23,084 bases of DNA from contig CAZINU010000014.1 of assembly GCA_964540725.1 (NCBI GenBank), positions 1 through 23,084 of the forward strand, given 5' to 3'. The translations under genes were made by a program, and so were the position numbers. Every line of letters starts with the position of its first letter. Position 1 is the stretch's first letter. The notes beneath the pieces were generated by a model. The model was given only the letters and a program-made list of their open reading frames with translations. It made no database searches and was not told the DNA's origin. This stretch comes from JANJWP01 sp964540725 (GTDB lineage Bacteria; Patescibacteriota; Gracilibacteria; BD1-5; UBA2023). Below are positions 16,441-23,084 of this stretch, piece by piece.

Positions 16441-16941
16441 CTAGGATAACATATCCCGGGCCGGAGCGCAAACCTCGGACGGAAACTTCGCCGACGAAAG
16501 ATGGTACATGAGGATTCCCGCCGCCGTAGCGACGTTCAGGGATTTTTTTTGCCCCCGCATGGGAATCTCCACGGCGACGTCGCACCGGCGGACGACGTCC
16601 TCCGGCACTCCGGCCACTTCGTTTCCAAGCAGAAGGCAGTACGACCCTTCGGGGTCGGGAACGAACGTCCGGTAATCGACGCTCCGGTCCGATTGCTCGA
16701 GCGCGACGATTTTCACGCCTTCGGATTCGAGTTTCGCGAACAACGTTTCGGCACGCTCGTAGTATTCCCACGCCACGTACTCCTCCGCTCCGAGGGCGGT
16801 TTTCGAAATTTCCTTTCTGGGAGGAGTTCCGGTAATGCCGCAGAGATAGACGGTATCGAATCCGGCCCCGTCGGCCGTACGCATGAGGGCGCCGACGTTA
16901 TGGAGCGAACGGATGTCGAATAGCAAGAGGGAGAGCTTCAT
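16441..16941 (-). CDS. SpoU/TrmH-family RNA 2'-O-methyltransferase
   Basis: A 166-residue SPOUT enzyme that methylates a ribose 2'-OH in tRNA or rRNA using S-adenosylmethionine. All three family motifs are present: motif 1 NVGALMRTADGAGF (residues 15-28), motif 2 LLLGNEVAGV (about 103-112), and motif 3 IPMRGQKKSLNVATAAGIL (about 126-144). There is no N-terminal substrate-binding extension, so the protein resembles the minimal TrmL/TrmH type, but the exact RNA target cannot be assigned. It lies 9 nt after the anchored-protein gene and 22 nt before the transporter gene, and ends in UAG. Confidence 0.92.
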   Translation of the reverse strand: MKLSLLLFDIRSLHNVGALMRTADGAGFDTVYLCGITGTPPRKEISKTALGAEEYVAWEYYERAETLFAKLESEGVKIVALEQSDRSVDYRTFVPDPEGSYCLLLGNEVAGVPEDVVRRCDVAVEIPMRGQKKSLNVATAAGILMYHLSSAKFPSEVCAPARDMLS

Positions 16942-16950
16942 AGGAATGGG

Positions 16951-17592
16951 TTACCAGGGGCGGAACGTTCCGACGTATTCGAATCCGGCTCCGGCCCGAC
17001 GGTAGGCTCGGACGGGCAAATCGTCCCGGGTCATGCCTCCGGACTTCCGATCGATTTCGACGACCGAATATCCGCCGAGCGAAGAAACCGACACCGAACC
17101 GGTCGCCGCCGGATACGGAAAATTTACCGCCTGCCCAACGGAAACGATGCCGGACGCCGTCACGGAACCGTCCGGAGCGCGTACCGAGAAAACGGCCGGA
17201 GCCCCGGAAACGACGTATCCTTCGAACGAAGCGGCCCCTCCCGAGCCGGTAATCCGAACCGAAGCGTCGGCTCCCGAGAATGCCGCGAGAACGAACATGC
17301 GCCCGTCGAACGCGGGAGAATCGAACGAGTGGGAAGTGACGGAAGCAAGCCCGGAGACGTTATCGCTCCGAATCCTCTGAAGCCCCTCCGAAAGCGATAC
17401 CGCAAGCGAGGAAACCTTTCCGTACGAGGTAGTTTCCGAAATGGCGGAATCGAGTTCGCCGCGGAAGGTCGCGAGGAACGAAGCGAGGAAGGCCGTAAGG
17501 AACAGCACGTACAGGAGAATCGTCGCGTCTTTCCTTCGGAAGGCCGCTCGCGGACGTGGGGAATTTTCGAAAAGGGCGCGTTCGGTGTCCAT
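16951..17592 (-). CDS. Membrane-anchored extracytoplasmic protein of unknown function
   Basis: A 213-residue protein that I do not recognise. A basic N-terminus (RPRAAFRRKD) precedes one strong hydrophobic segment (TILLYVLFLTAFLASFLATF, about residues 24-43). The rest is polar, rich in Ser, Gly and Val, and probably beta-structured (SVRITGSGGAASFEGYVVSG, SVSVSSLGGYSVVEI), with a C-terminus of EYVGTFRPW. The layout, with one N-terminal helix, a short helical continuation and a beta-rich tail, resembles minor pilin or PilX-like proteins, but no cleavage motif supports this. It is the first gene of the operon with the SpoU methyltransferase and the transporter and ends in UAA. Confidence 0.75.
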   Translation of the reverse strand: MDTERALFENSPRPRAAFRRKDATILLYVLFLTAFLASFLATFRGELDSAISETTSYGKVSSLAVSLSEGLQRIRSDNVSGLASVTSHSFDSPAFDGRMFVLAAFSGADASVRITGSGGAASFEGYVVSGAPAVFSVRAPDGSVTASGIVSVGQAVNFPYPAATGSVSVSSLGGYSVVEIDRKSGGMTRDDLPVRAYRRAGAGFEYVGTFRPW

Positions 17593-17613
17593 TCGGCAAA
17601 AACGGTTTCGCCC

Positions 17614-17641
17614 ACTCTACGGCATTTCCGTTTTTTTCCAA
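17614..17641 (-). promoter_or_regulatory. Promoter of the 17592-14469 operon
   Basis: On the minus strand a -35 box TTGGAA (17641-17636) and a -10 box TAGAGT (17619-17614) are 16 nt apart. The predicted start near 17607 gives a leader of about 15 nt before the ATG at 17592. Confidence 0.5.
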
Positions 17642-17659
17642 GCGCGTGTCGGGTATACT
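17632..17659 (+). promoter_or_regulatory. Promoter of uvrC, predicted leaderless transcript
   Basis: A -10 box TATACT (17654-17659) ends 7 nt before the uvrC ATG at 17667, so transcription should begin at or next to the A of the start codon. At 16-nt spacing the -35 position holds only a T run. The region overlaps the divergent promoter at 17614-17641. Confidence 0.55.
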
Positions 17660-17666
17660 TGCCGCG

Positions 17667-19781
17667 ATGTTGCCGCCATTCCTCTCGAACCTCCCCGAAT
17701 CCCCGGGCGTCTACCAAATGAAAGACGCCCGTGGGACGGTGCTCTACGTCGGAAAGTCGGTGAATCTGAAACACCGGGTCCTTTCGTATTTCCAAGGCAA
17801 AAACCGGTTGAACGCCGCCAAGCGGCAGATGGTGGAAAAAATCGCCTGAGTGGAACTCGTCACGACCCGGACGGCAACCGAAGCCCTCGTACTCGAAACG
17901 AACCTCATCAAGGCGCTCCGTCCGAAGTACAACGTCCTCATGAAGGACGACAAGGACCTCGCCTACGTCCGAATTTCGGACGGACCGGTCCGGAGCATCG
18001 AACGGGTGCGCATTCGGGGAAAATCCGGAAAACACTACGGCCCCTACCCTGCCGGAATGCGGATTTCGAAAACGCTCGAAGACTTGCGTCGGGCCTTCAA
18101 GGTCCGATCGTGCCGCATGACGTTCGAAACGGTTTCTTCCGGAACGCCGAGTGGCGGAACCGGAAAATCGGATCCCGAATCCACGCCCGAAACGCGCGTC
18201 CGAATCGTCTCGAAGGCCGGGAGGTCGGTTCCGTGCATGGACCACTACATCGGCATTTGCCCGGCCCCTTGCCTCCTCTCGGATTCGGCGCTCCGGACCC
18301 ACGAAGAAAACGTCGGCCGGCTCGAACGCTTCCTCGCGGGCGAGCGCGGGAACGCCATCGAGGAGTTACGACGGGAAATGGCCGAACACGCGAAAGCCCT
18401 CCGGTTCGAAGAAGCTCAAAAATGCAAGGAACGCATCGATTCCCTCACGCTCCTCTCCGAACGGCAAATCGCCCGGAACGCCGTAAAAGAGGATTCCGAC
18501 GCGATCTCGGTCGTGGAGCGCGACGGCCGGACCTACGTGGGATTCTGCCGGATACGCCAAACCGAACTCCGGTCGCTCGAACGGCACGCGACGGAAAATC
18601 CGCTCTCGGAAACTCCGGATGCCGTCGCGATCCGGTTCCTTTCCGAATTTTACGCGGAAAATCCGACCGACCTTCCGAACGTCCTCCTCACCGAGCATCC
18701 TATCGAAGATCTCGATTTCGCAGCGCTCCTTACGGAACTTTCCATCTCTCCCGAATGTCCGAAAATCGGCGCGAAAGCCGAACTTCTGTCGTTTTTACGG
18801 ACGAATCTCGCGGAGTACGCCCTGCGTGACGGCATGGAGAAACTCGCGCTGAAATCGCACACCCGTGCCACGATGGAGAATATTCTTTCCCGCCTCGGTT
18901 TTCCCATGCCCAAAAAGGGGCCGCTCGAAATGGAGTGCTACGACATCTCCCATACCGACGGGCATTTCACCGTCGCGTCGAGGGTCGTGACGACGAACGG
19001 AAAGGCGAATCCGGCCAAATATCGGAAATACAAGATCAAAACCCTCGGCGACGGGCAAATCGACGACTTCGCTTCGCTTCGGGAAGTCCTCTACCGACGG
19101 ACGCTCGAAGGGTTCGAGAGCGGAAATTTCCCCACGGCGTTCGTCATCGACGGGGGAAAGGGGCAACTTTCGGCGGCGCGCGAAGGCATCGAACGGGCGG
19201 TTGCGGAATCGCGTTCGAAAAAGAACCGGTCGGATTCCGAAGGCGGAGTATCCGACCGGGAAAAGCCGTCTCCCGGAAAAAGGGTTTTTCCGGTCGGTAC
19301 GGAGATTTCGGAAACGTCGCGAACGAATGCGGATGCGTCCGCGTCCGAACCCTCCGGCCTTCCTTCCGAAAACCTCTTAACGGGAGACGGTTTTCGGAAG
19401 GAAGGCGCTCCGGGTCCGGACGCTCCTTCCCACGTTTTCCTTCCACACCTCTTTTCCCTCGCGAAGCGGGAAGAAGAAATCTTTACCGAAGCGTCGCCCG
19501 AGAGCTTCCGATTCGAAAAAGGGTCCCCGGAGCTCACCCTCCTCCAAAGCCTCCGCGACGAAGCGCACCGGTTCGCCATTACGTTCAACCGGAAAACTCG
19601 ATCGAAGGCCATGAAGAAAAACGTATTGGAGGAGCTCCCCGGCTTCGGTCCCGTCACGCGGAAGAAGCTCCTTTCGCTCGCGGGGTCGGTGGAAGGCATC
19701 CGCGAACTGGAACGAACGGAACTCGAAACCGTGCTGAATAAAACCCAAATCGAGACACTCGAGAGCCACGGGTTGGTTTAA
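17667..19781 (+). CDS. uvrC: UvrABC system protein C with one in-frame UGA and an inserted segment
   Basis: Makes both incisions in nucleotide excision repair together with UvrB-DNA. The frame is 704 codons when the UGA at 17847-17849 (codon 61) is read as Gly; the reading frame is unmistakably UvrC on both sides (LNAAKRQMVEKIA, then VELVTTRTATEALVLE). GIY-YIG nuclease: residues 12-90 with GVY, YVG and Arg37. UVR motif: about 230-260 (ELRREMAEHAKALRFEEAQK). The RNase H-like nuclease shows CYDISHTDG (Asp426), FVIDGGKGQL (Asp495) and DEAHRFAITFNRK (His634); the helix-hairpin-helix follows (LPGFGPVTRKKLL). Between GKGQLSAAREGIERAV and LFSLAKREEEIF lies an extra segment of about 75-85 mostly polar residues that holds two palindromic elements. 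It ends in UAA. Confidence 0.96.
19252..19297 (-). repeat. Palindromic element, copy 2 (inside uvrC, inverted)
   Basis: The stem has 16 positions (19252-19267 with 19282-19297) with one mismatch and one G-T pair. The loop at 19268-19281 reads TTTTTCCGGGAGAC on the minus strand, one base different from the intergenic copy at 14387-14400. It is translated as part of the inserted uvrC segment without disturbing the frame. Confidence 0.75.
19357..19406 (+). repeat. Palindromic element, copy 3 (inside uvrC)
   Basis: A perfect 18-bp stem (19357-19374, GCCTTCCTTCCGAAAACC, with 19389-19406) encloses the 14-nt loop TCTTAACGGGAGAC. The loop and the adjoining GAAAACC/GGTTTTC are shared with copy 1 at 14373-14414. 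It is translated in frame within uvrC. Confidence 0.8.
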
Positions 19782-19803
19782 CGGAACTTTTTTGTTGCGA
19801 TTT

Positions 19804-19827
19804 ACCAATGAGATACCATTGGTTTTA
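19804..19827 (+). terminator. Possible terminator of uvrC
   Basis: A perfect 7-bp stem ACCAATG / CATTGGT with a 6-nt loop is followed by TTTT. It starts 23 nt after the uvrC UAA. The stem is AT-rich and the T run short, so termination would be weak. Confidence 0.45.
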
Positions 19828-19871
19828 GAGGGAAAATTTGTTTTAATAACTAAAAGTGTTTCATTTTTAAA

Positions 19872-19890
19872 GTTTTCCACGAAGGAAAAC
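19872..19890 (+). promoter_or_regulatory. Hairpin holding the ribosome-binding site of the Cys-rich gene
   Basis: A perfect 7-bp stem GTTTTCC / GGAAAAC with loop ACGAA ends 4 nt before the ATG at 19895. The Shine-Dalgarno-like AAGGA spans the loop and the 3' arm, so folding would partly hide it. Control by temperature or a ligand is speculation. Confidence 0.4.
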
Positions 19891-19894
19891 GGGG

Positions 19895-20290
19895 ATGTCG
19901 GCTAGCATCGCGACGCTTATCCGCTCCCCCTTCCGGAATATGTGCGCGACCGATACCGACACCATTCGCGAGACGAACGTCGAAACCGACGGGCGCTCGG
20001 ACATTCAGCGAACGAACTGCGACGATACCGTATCGCGAATCTCCGAACGGGCTTCGAACTGCGTGGACTGTCCGCGCCACGCCGTCGTTCCCGACCCCGA
20101 CCCGACCGACTGGTTCTGCGAGGACGACGTCGCCGTCCTCTGCGGACTGGCGGAAAACCCGAAAGACGATCCGTCGAAATCCTGGAAATACGGGGTCGTT
20201 TGGCCGAACCGGGCCGTCACCGTCTCGTGCCGACCCTACAACGTCCGAAAGGAATGCGTCGCCCCGGATTGGTGTCCGCTCGGCCGGTAA
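19895..20290 (+). CDS. Small cysteine-rich, probably metal-binding protein
   Basis: A 131-residue soluble protein with nine Cys: C17, C42, C56, C59, C75, C83, C112, C121 and C127. The region from CVDC through DWFCEDDVAVLC to SCRPYNVRKECVAPDWCPLG resembles a family of short hypothetical proteins that I associate with phages and metagenomic contigs, where the spaced Cys pairs probably bind zinc. The first 50 residues are not part of that core and may be less conserved; a start at M16 (19940) is an alternative. It sits alone between uvrC and the dnaG leader, after an AT-rich gap, which would fit lateral acquisition. Its role is unknown. It ends in UAA. Confidence 0.65.
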   Translation: MSASIATLIRSPFRNMCATDTDTIRETNVETDGRSDIQRTNCDDTVSRISERASNCVDCPRHAVVPDPDPTDWFCEDDVAVLCGLAENPKDDPSKSWKYGVVWPNRAVTVSCRPYNVRKECVAPDWCPLGR

Positions 20291-20347
20291 GGTACGCCGG
20301 GCGGCGGCAAAGCGGCGCGGAATTCTTTCAACCGAGAGCGTAGCCGT

Positions 20348-20375
20348 TTGCCTTTCCGGCGTTCTTGGCGATAAT
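20348..20375 (+). promoter_or_regulatory. Promoter of the dnaG-rpoD operon
   Basis: A -35 box TTGCCT (20348-20353) and a -10 box GATAAT (20370-20375) are 16 nt apart. The predicted start near 20383 gives a leader of about 138 nt, by far the longest in the window. Confidence 0.55.
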
Positions 20376-20397
20376 GAGACGAAAGGTGCGGGCACTC

Positions 20398-20517
20398 GGA
20401 ACTTCTCAAAAACGAGGAATCCGGGCGAAAACCGAGTACCGAGCGGAGGCGTACTTTTCGTACGGCGAGCGAGGAACGGAGGCTTGAACCCGGAGTCCGA
20501 AGTTTTTCAGAAGTTCC
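20398..20517 (+). promoter_or_regulatory. Structured dnaG leader closed by a long inverted repeat
   Basis: Arms GGAACTTCTCAAAAAC (20398-20413) and GTTTTTCAGAAGTTCC (20502-20517) pair over 15 of 16 positions and enclose about 90 nt. Inside, TCCGGG (20420-20425) pairs with CCCGGA (20489-20494), and CGTAC-TTTTC-GTACG (20450-20464) forms an apical hairpin. The outer helix ends three bases before the ATG at 20521, and no Shine-Dalgarno sequence is visible, so the fold would cover the initiation region. It does not match a riboswitch class I know. A cis-acting regulator or a small RNA are the two readings. Confidence 0.55.
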
Positions 20518-20520
20518 CCC

Positions 20521-22200
20521 ATGAGCATATCCCAGGACGTCGAAAGCCGCATCAACATCGTCGAGCTCGTCTCGAAATACGTCCCCCTGAAAAAAGCGGG
20601 GGCGTATTATAAGGCGTGCTGTCCGTTCCATAACGAAAAAACGCCGTCGTTCATGGTGTCGCCCGCCAAGAACATCGCGTACTGCTACGGCTGCCATAAG
20701 GGCGGCGGCCCCCTTCGGTTCCTCATGGAAATCGAAAAACTCGAATTCCACGAAGCGCTCGGAATCCTTGCCAAAGAGGCGGGAATCGAACTGAAATCGG
20801 ACTTCGCGAAAAATTCCGAACGCCGGTCGGACGCCTACGAAATCCACAAGCTCGTGGCGGAATCGTACCATGCCGAACTCTTCCTTCCCGAAAACAGGGA
20901 AAAATTGGCCTACGCGAAATCGCGGGGACTCTCCGACGAGACAATCGCGAAATTCAAAATCGGGTATTCCGGAAACCCCCGGGAAATGTTCGCGAAGCTC
21001 AAGGCTCGCGGCATTGCCGAAAAAGACCTGCTCGAATCCGGTATTTTCGTTTCGCCGGGTCGCGACAAATTCTACGGTCGGCTCGTGTTCCCCATCGCGA
21101 ACTTCGCCGGAAACGTCGTCGGCTTCACGGGGCGGATTCTCGGCCAGGGCGAACCGAAATACCTCAACTCGCCCGCTTCCGAGATTTTCAACAAGAGCGC
21201 CATCCTCTACGCGCTCCATCTCGCCAAGAACGAAATATCGAAGCGGGGATACGCCGTCGTCGTCGAAGGCCAAATGGATACCGTTTCGTTGCACCAAGCC
21301 GGTTTCACGAACGTCGTCGGAATCAGCGGAACGGCCTTAACGAAAGAGCACGTCGCCCTTTTGAAGCGCCTCACGCACAAAATCTACCTCTGCCTCGACT
21401 CCGACGATGCCGGAACGAAGGCGACGTTCGCAAGTATCGAAAGCATGGCGGGGGAAGACGTCGACGTTCGCGTCGTCCGGATTCCGGCGGGAAAAGACCC
21501 CGACGAATTCGTTAAGAACGGCGGGGATTTCCAATCGCTTATCGACGCCGCGCCGGACGTCGTTCGATTCTTCGTCTCCGAGGGCGGAAAGAAGTACGAC
21601 CTGTCGGGCGCGGTAGGCAAGAGCGCCCTCATTCGGGAGCTTCTCGCCTTCGTTCGAAAAACCCCCAACCGCATCGAAGCCGATTCGTACCTCCGGGAAA
21701 TCTCCCGAGCGCTCGACGTATCGCTCCACACCCTCTACGAAGAACTCCGGTGAATCCGCCTTCCGACGAAAACGGAAACCCGTTCCGAGGGGGGCGAATT
21801 CGAACTCGGGGAAATATTGGCCGCGTACCTCACCGCGTACGGATTTTATGACTTGTTTTCGACGAATTTTCCGTATACTTCGGAACATTGCCGGGATATC
21901 CCGTCTTTTTCCGTTCTGGAACGCGTTCTCCAATCCCGGAGCGCCGAAGGGGCAGGAATCGACGAAGATCGGCACCGAGCTGCGGAATTTCGAATCGAAG
22001 AAGAGAATTCCCGCCTTGGCAAGGAAGAGATCGAACGGAAGTTCCTCTCGATGGTAACGACCGCCGCCAAACGGGCCTTCGAGTCCGAGAAACGCGGGCT
22101 TTCCGAGAAATACGACCAGAACGGCCGAGAATATATGGAAGCCTACCACGCTCTCATCGAAAAAGGCAAAAAACTCTGAATCAAACCGAACCGCGCATAG
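20521..22200 (+). CDS. dnaG: DNA primase (two in-frame UGA)
   Basis: Makes RNA primers for replication. Reading UGA as Gly at 21751-21753 and 22177-22179 gives 559 residues ending at UAG (22198-22200), close to the normal DnaG length; ending at the first UGA would leave 410 residues and remove the C-terminal helicase-interaction domain. The CHC2 zinc finger is at residues 33-58 (CCPFHNEKTPSF, then CYGC: C34, H37, C55, C58). The TOPRIM catalytic core has VVVEGQMD (Glu249) and LCLDSDDAG (Asp293, Asp295). After the first UGA the region GEILAAYLTAYGFYDLF and the helical KKEEIERKF-like part resemble DnaB-binding C-termini. rpoD follows 17 nt downstream, as in the macromolecular synthesis operon. 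Confidence 0.95.
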
Positions 22201-22217
22201 CCATAACCCGAAAGCGC

Positions 22218-23084
22218 ATGCCGAAGAAGCAAGACCCGAAGGACGAAGGATCCAACGTGGAAGAAATCGACCTCGCGTCGGTCGAAGTGAAGGACGACCT
22301 GCTTTCCGTTCCCGAAATTGCCGCGAAGCCCCCGAAGGGCGCGAAGGTCTCGGGAGATTTGGACGAAGGGGGGACGGGGGTCGCCTTCGGCGAGGAAGAC
22401 CCGTTCCTCGACCCTGTGGAAATTCCGGCCGGATTCGATTCCGAAGACGACGCGTTCGACGATGCCCTGGACGATTTCGAAGACTTCGACGGCGAAGACG
22501 AAGAGGGTGAAGACGAAGACGGCGTGCCGAGAAAAAAACGCGAGCGCGGCCTGACCCGCCTGCCCATCGCCCGCGAGCTCGACAAGCGCCGGGTCGGAAA
22601 AGGGTTGCAAAAATTCATCGACGTGACGGTTCCCGCCGAAATGCTCGAAGGCCTTTCGGACGACATGCAACTCCTCTTCAAGAAGGGAAAAGTCGAGGGC
22701 CGCATCACGCACGACGAACTCATGGCCGCCCTTCCGAACGCGGAAGACGACCTCGACAAGCTCGACGAAATCTACACCCGGCTCCTGAAGCTCGGGGTGG
22801 AAGTCGTCGATTCGCTCGACAAGGAGGAACTCTTCAAGCATGACGCGTCGGTCGAGAAAGCGAACGAAATCGACCTCTCCGAAATTTCGGACGACTCGAT
22901 CCGCATGTACCTGAACGAAATCGGCCGGTTTTCGCTCATCGACGCCGAAGAGGAAGTGCGTCTCGGTCGACTCATTAAGAAGGGCGACCAGGCCGCGCGA
23001 CGAAAACTCGCCGAAGCCAACCTCCGCCTCGTCGTCTCCATCGCGAAGAAGTACATGGGGCGCGGGCTCGGACTTCTCGATCTC
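22218..23084 (+). CDS. rpoD: RNA polymerase primary sigma factor, partial at right edge
   Basis: The first 289 codons of the housekeeping sigma-70 factor, which directs RNA polymerase to promoters such as those listed here. The start MPKKQDPKDE is followed by a long acidic low-complexity region (around residues 55-110, rich in Glu and Asp, e.g. DFEDFDGEDEEGEDEDG). Region 1.1 is at roughly 130-200 (HDELMAALPNAEDDLDKLDE, LLKLGVEVVD). Region 1.2 begins at DDSIRMYLNEIGRFSLIDAE, and the start of region 2 reads ANLRLVVSIAKKYMGRGLG, just before the edge. No UGA occurs in the visible part. It lies 17 nt after dnaG without a clear Shine-Dalgarno sequence. Confidence 0.93.
   Translation, partial: MPKKQDPKDEGSNVEEIDLASVEVKDDLLSVPEIAAKPPKGAKVSGDLDEGGTGVAFGEEDPFLDPVEIPAGFDSEDDAFDDALDDFEDFDGEDEEGEDEDGVPRKKRERGLTRLPIARELDKRRVGKGLQKFIDVTVPAEMLEGLSDDMQLLFKKGKVEGRITHDELMAALPNAEDDLDKLDEIYTRLLKLGVEVVDSLDKEELFKHDASVEKANEIDLSEISDDSIRMYLNEIGRFSLIDAEEEVRLGRLIKKGDQAARRKLAEANLRLVVSIAKKYMGRGLGLLDL

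Larger units (their letters stand above)
19790..19894. other. AT-rich intergenic island
   Basis: This gap between uvrC and the Cys-rich gene is markedly AT-rich (runs such as TTTTAATAACTAAAA) in an otherwise GC-rich window. It contains two hairpins (19804-19823 and 19872-19890) and could hold a promoter, for example TTGGTT near 19819 with TTAATA 18 nt later, but no pair of boxes is convincing. Confidence 0.5.

Noticed and set aside
14466..16511. A 681-codon plus-strand frame
   Set aside because: It is antisense to the transporter and methyltransferase; the minus strand has membrane segments and SpoU motifs.
17556..17849. uvrC disrupted by a nonsense mutation (pseudogene)
   Set aside because: The same UGA usage appears in three other genes and both sides of UvrC are intact with catalytic residues, so codon reassignment explains it better.
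14373..19406. CRISPR array formed by the three hairpins
   Set aside because: The copies are far apart, in both orientations, have self-complementary variable stems, and lack regularly spaced spacers or cas genes.
19790..19895. Replication origin in the AT-rich gap
   Set aside because: Only one weak DnaA-box-like sequence (TTTTCCACG) is present, with no cluster and no dnaA or dnaN nearby.
20398..20517. Known non-coding RNA (6S, SRP RNA or a known riboswitch) before dnaG
   Set aside because: None of the signature sequences I know for these classes is present; it is kept as an unassigned structured leader.
20521..21753. A truncated DnaG of 410 residues
   Set aside because: The frame continues through UGA for 147 more codons that resemble the primase C-terminal domain and end at UAG just before rpoD.

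Overview
The window is a compact bacterial chromosome segment that uses UGA as a sense codon. Fourteen in-frame UGA codons interrupt four otherwise continuous genes: a secreted repeat protein, a VirB6/TrbL-like membrane protein, uvrC and dnaG. Nearly every other gene ends in UAA or UAG. This is the pattern of genetic code 25 (UGA = Gly), known from the candidate phyla Gracilibacteria and Absconditabacteria (SR1) of the CPR/Patescibacteria. The gene style fits CPR: SerRS with a CPR-like active-site loop, a PGRP amidase-SpoIID fusion, a PriA relic and many lineage-specific membrane or coiled-coil proteins. Base composition looks clearly GC-rich by eye, which is unusual for the better-known code-25 lineages. 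I cannot place the organism more precisely.

Layout. Positions 1-2968 (minus) hold the 5' 989 codons of a secreted modular protein with a large internal duplication and seven UGA codons; it runs off the left edge. Upstream of it is serS (3070-4368, minus). Then come a small coiled-coil protein (4506-4952), an O-methyltransferase (5041-5628) and a second coiled-coil protein built of 18-residue repeats (5638-6480); the last two form one operon. Next are a polytopic VirB6/TrbL-like protein with four UGA codons (6601-8895, minus) and a membrane-anchored helical protein (8997-9827, minus). The latter is divergent from a large amidase/SpoIID cell-wall enzyme (9893-12235, plus). An intergenic region with two back-to-back promoters (12676-12875) separates a small unknown gene (minus) from nrdR and a degenerate priA (plus).

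From 14469 to 17592 a minus-strand operon encodes a membrane-anchored protein, a SpoU-type RNA methyltransferase and an MFS-like transporter with a fused LEA-like 11-mer repeat domain. Divergent from it is uvrC (17667-19781), apparently leaderless, with one UGA and an extra segment in its nuclease domain. An AT-rich gap precedes a Cys-rich small protein (19895-20290). The window ends with a dnaG-rpoD operon (20521 to right edge); dnaG contains two UGA codons and rpoD is cut by the edge.

The least expected structures are three. First, three copies of a palindromic element share a near-constant 14-nt loop, and two of them sit in frame inside uvrC. Second, a long leader before dnaG has a 16-nt inverted repeat ending three bases before the start codon, and its 3' half resembles the nrdR leader. 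Third, the secreted protein has duplicated modules whose ends are near-identical while the middles have diverged. No tRNA, rRNA, CRISPR array or insertion sequence was recognised, and no gap longer than 300 bases lacks a gene.
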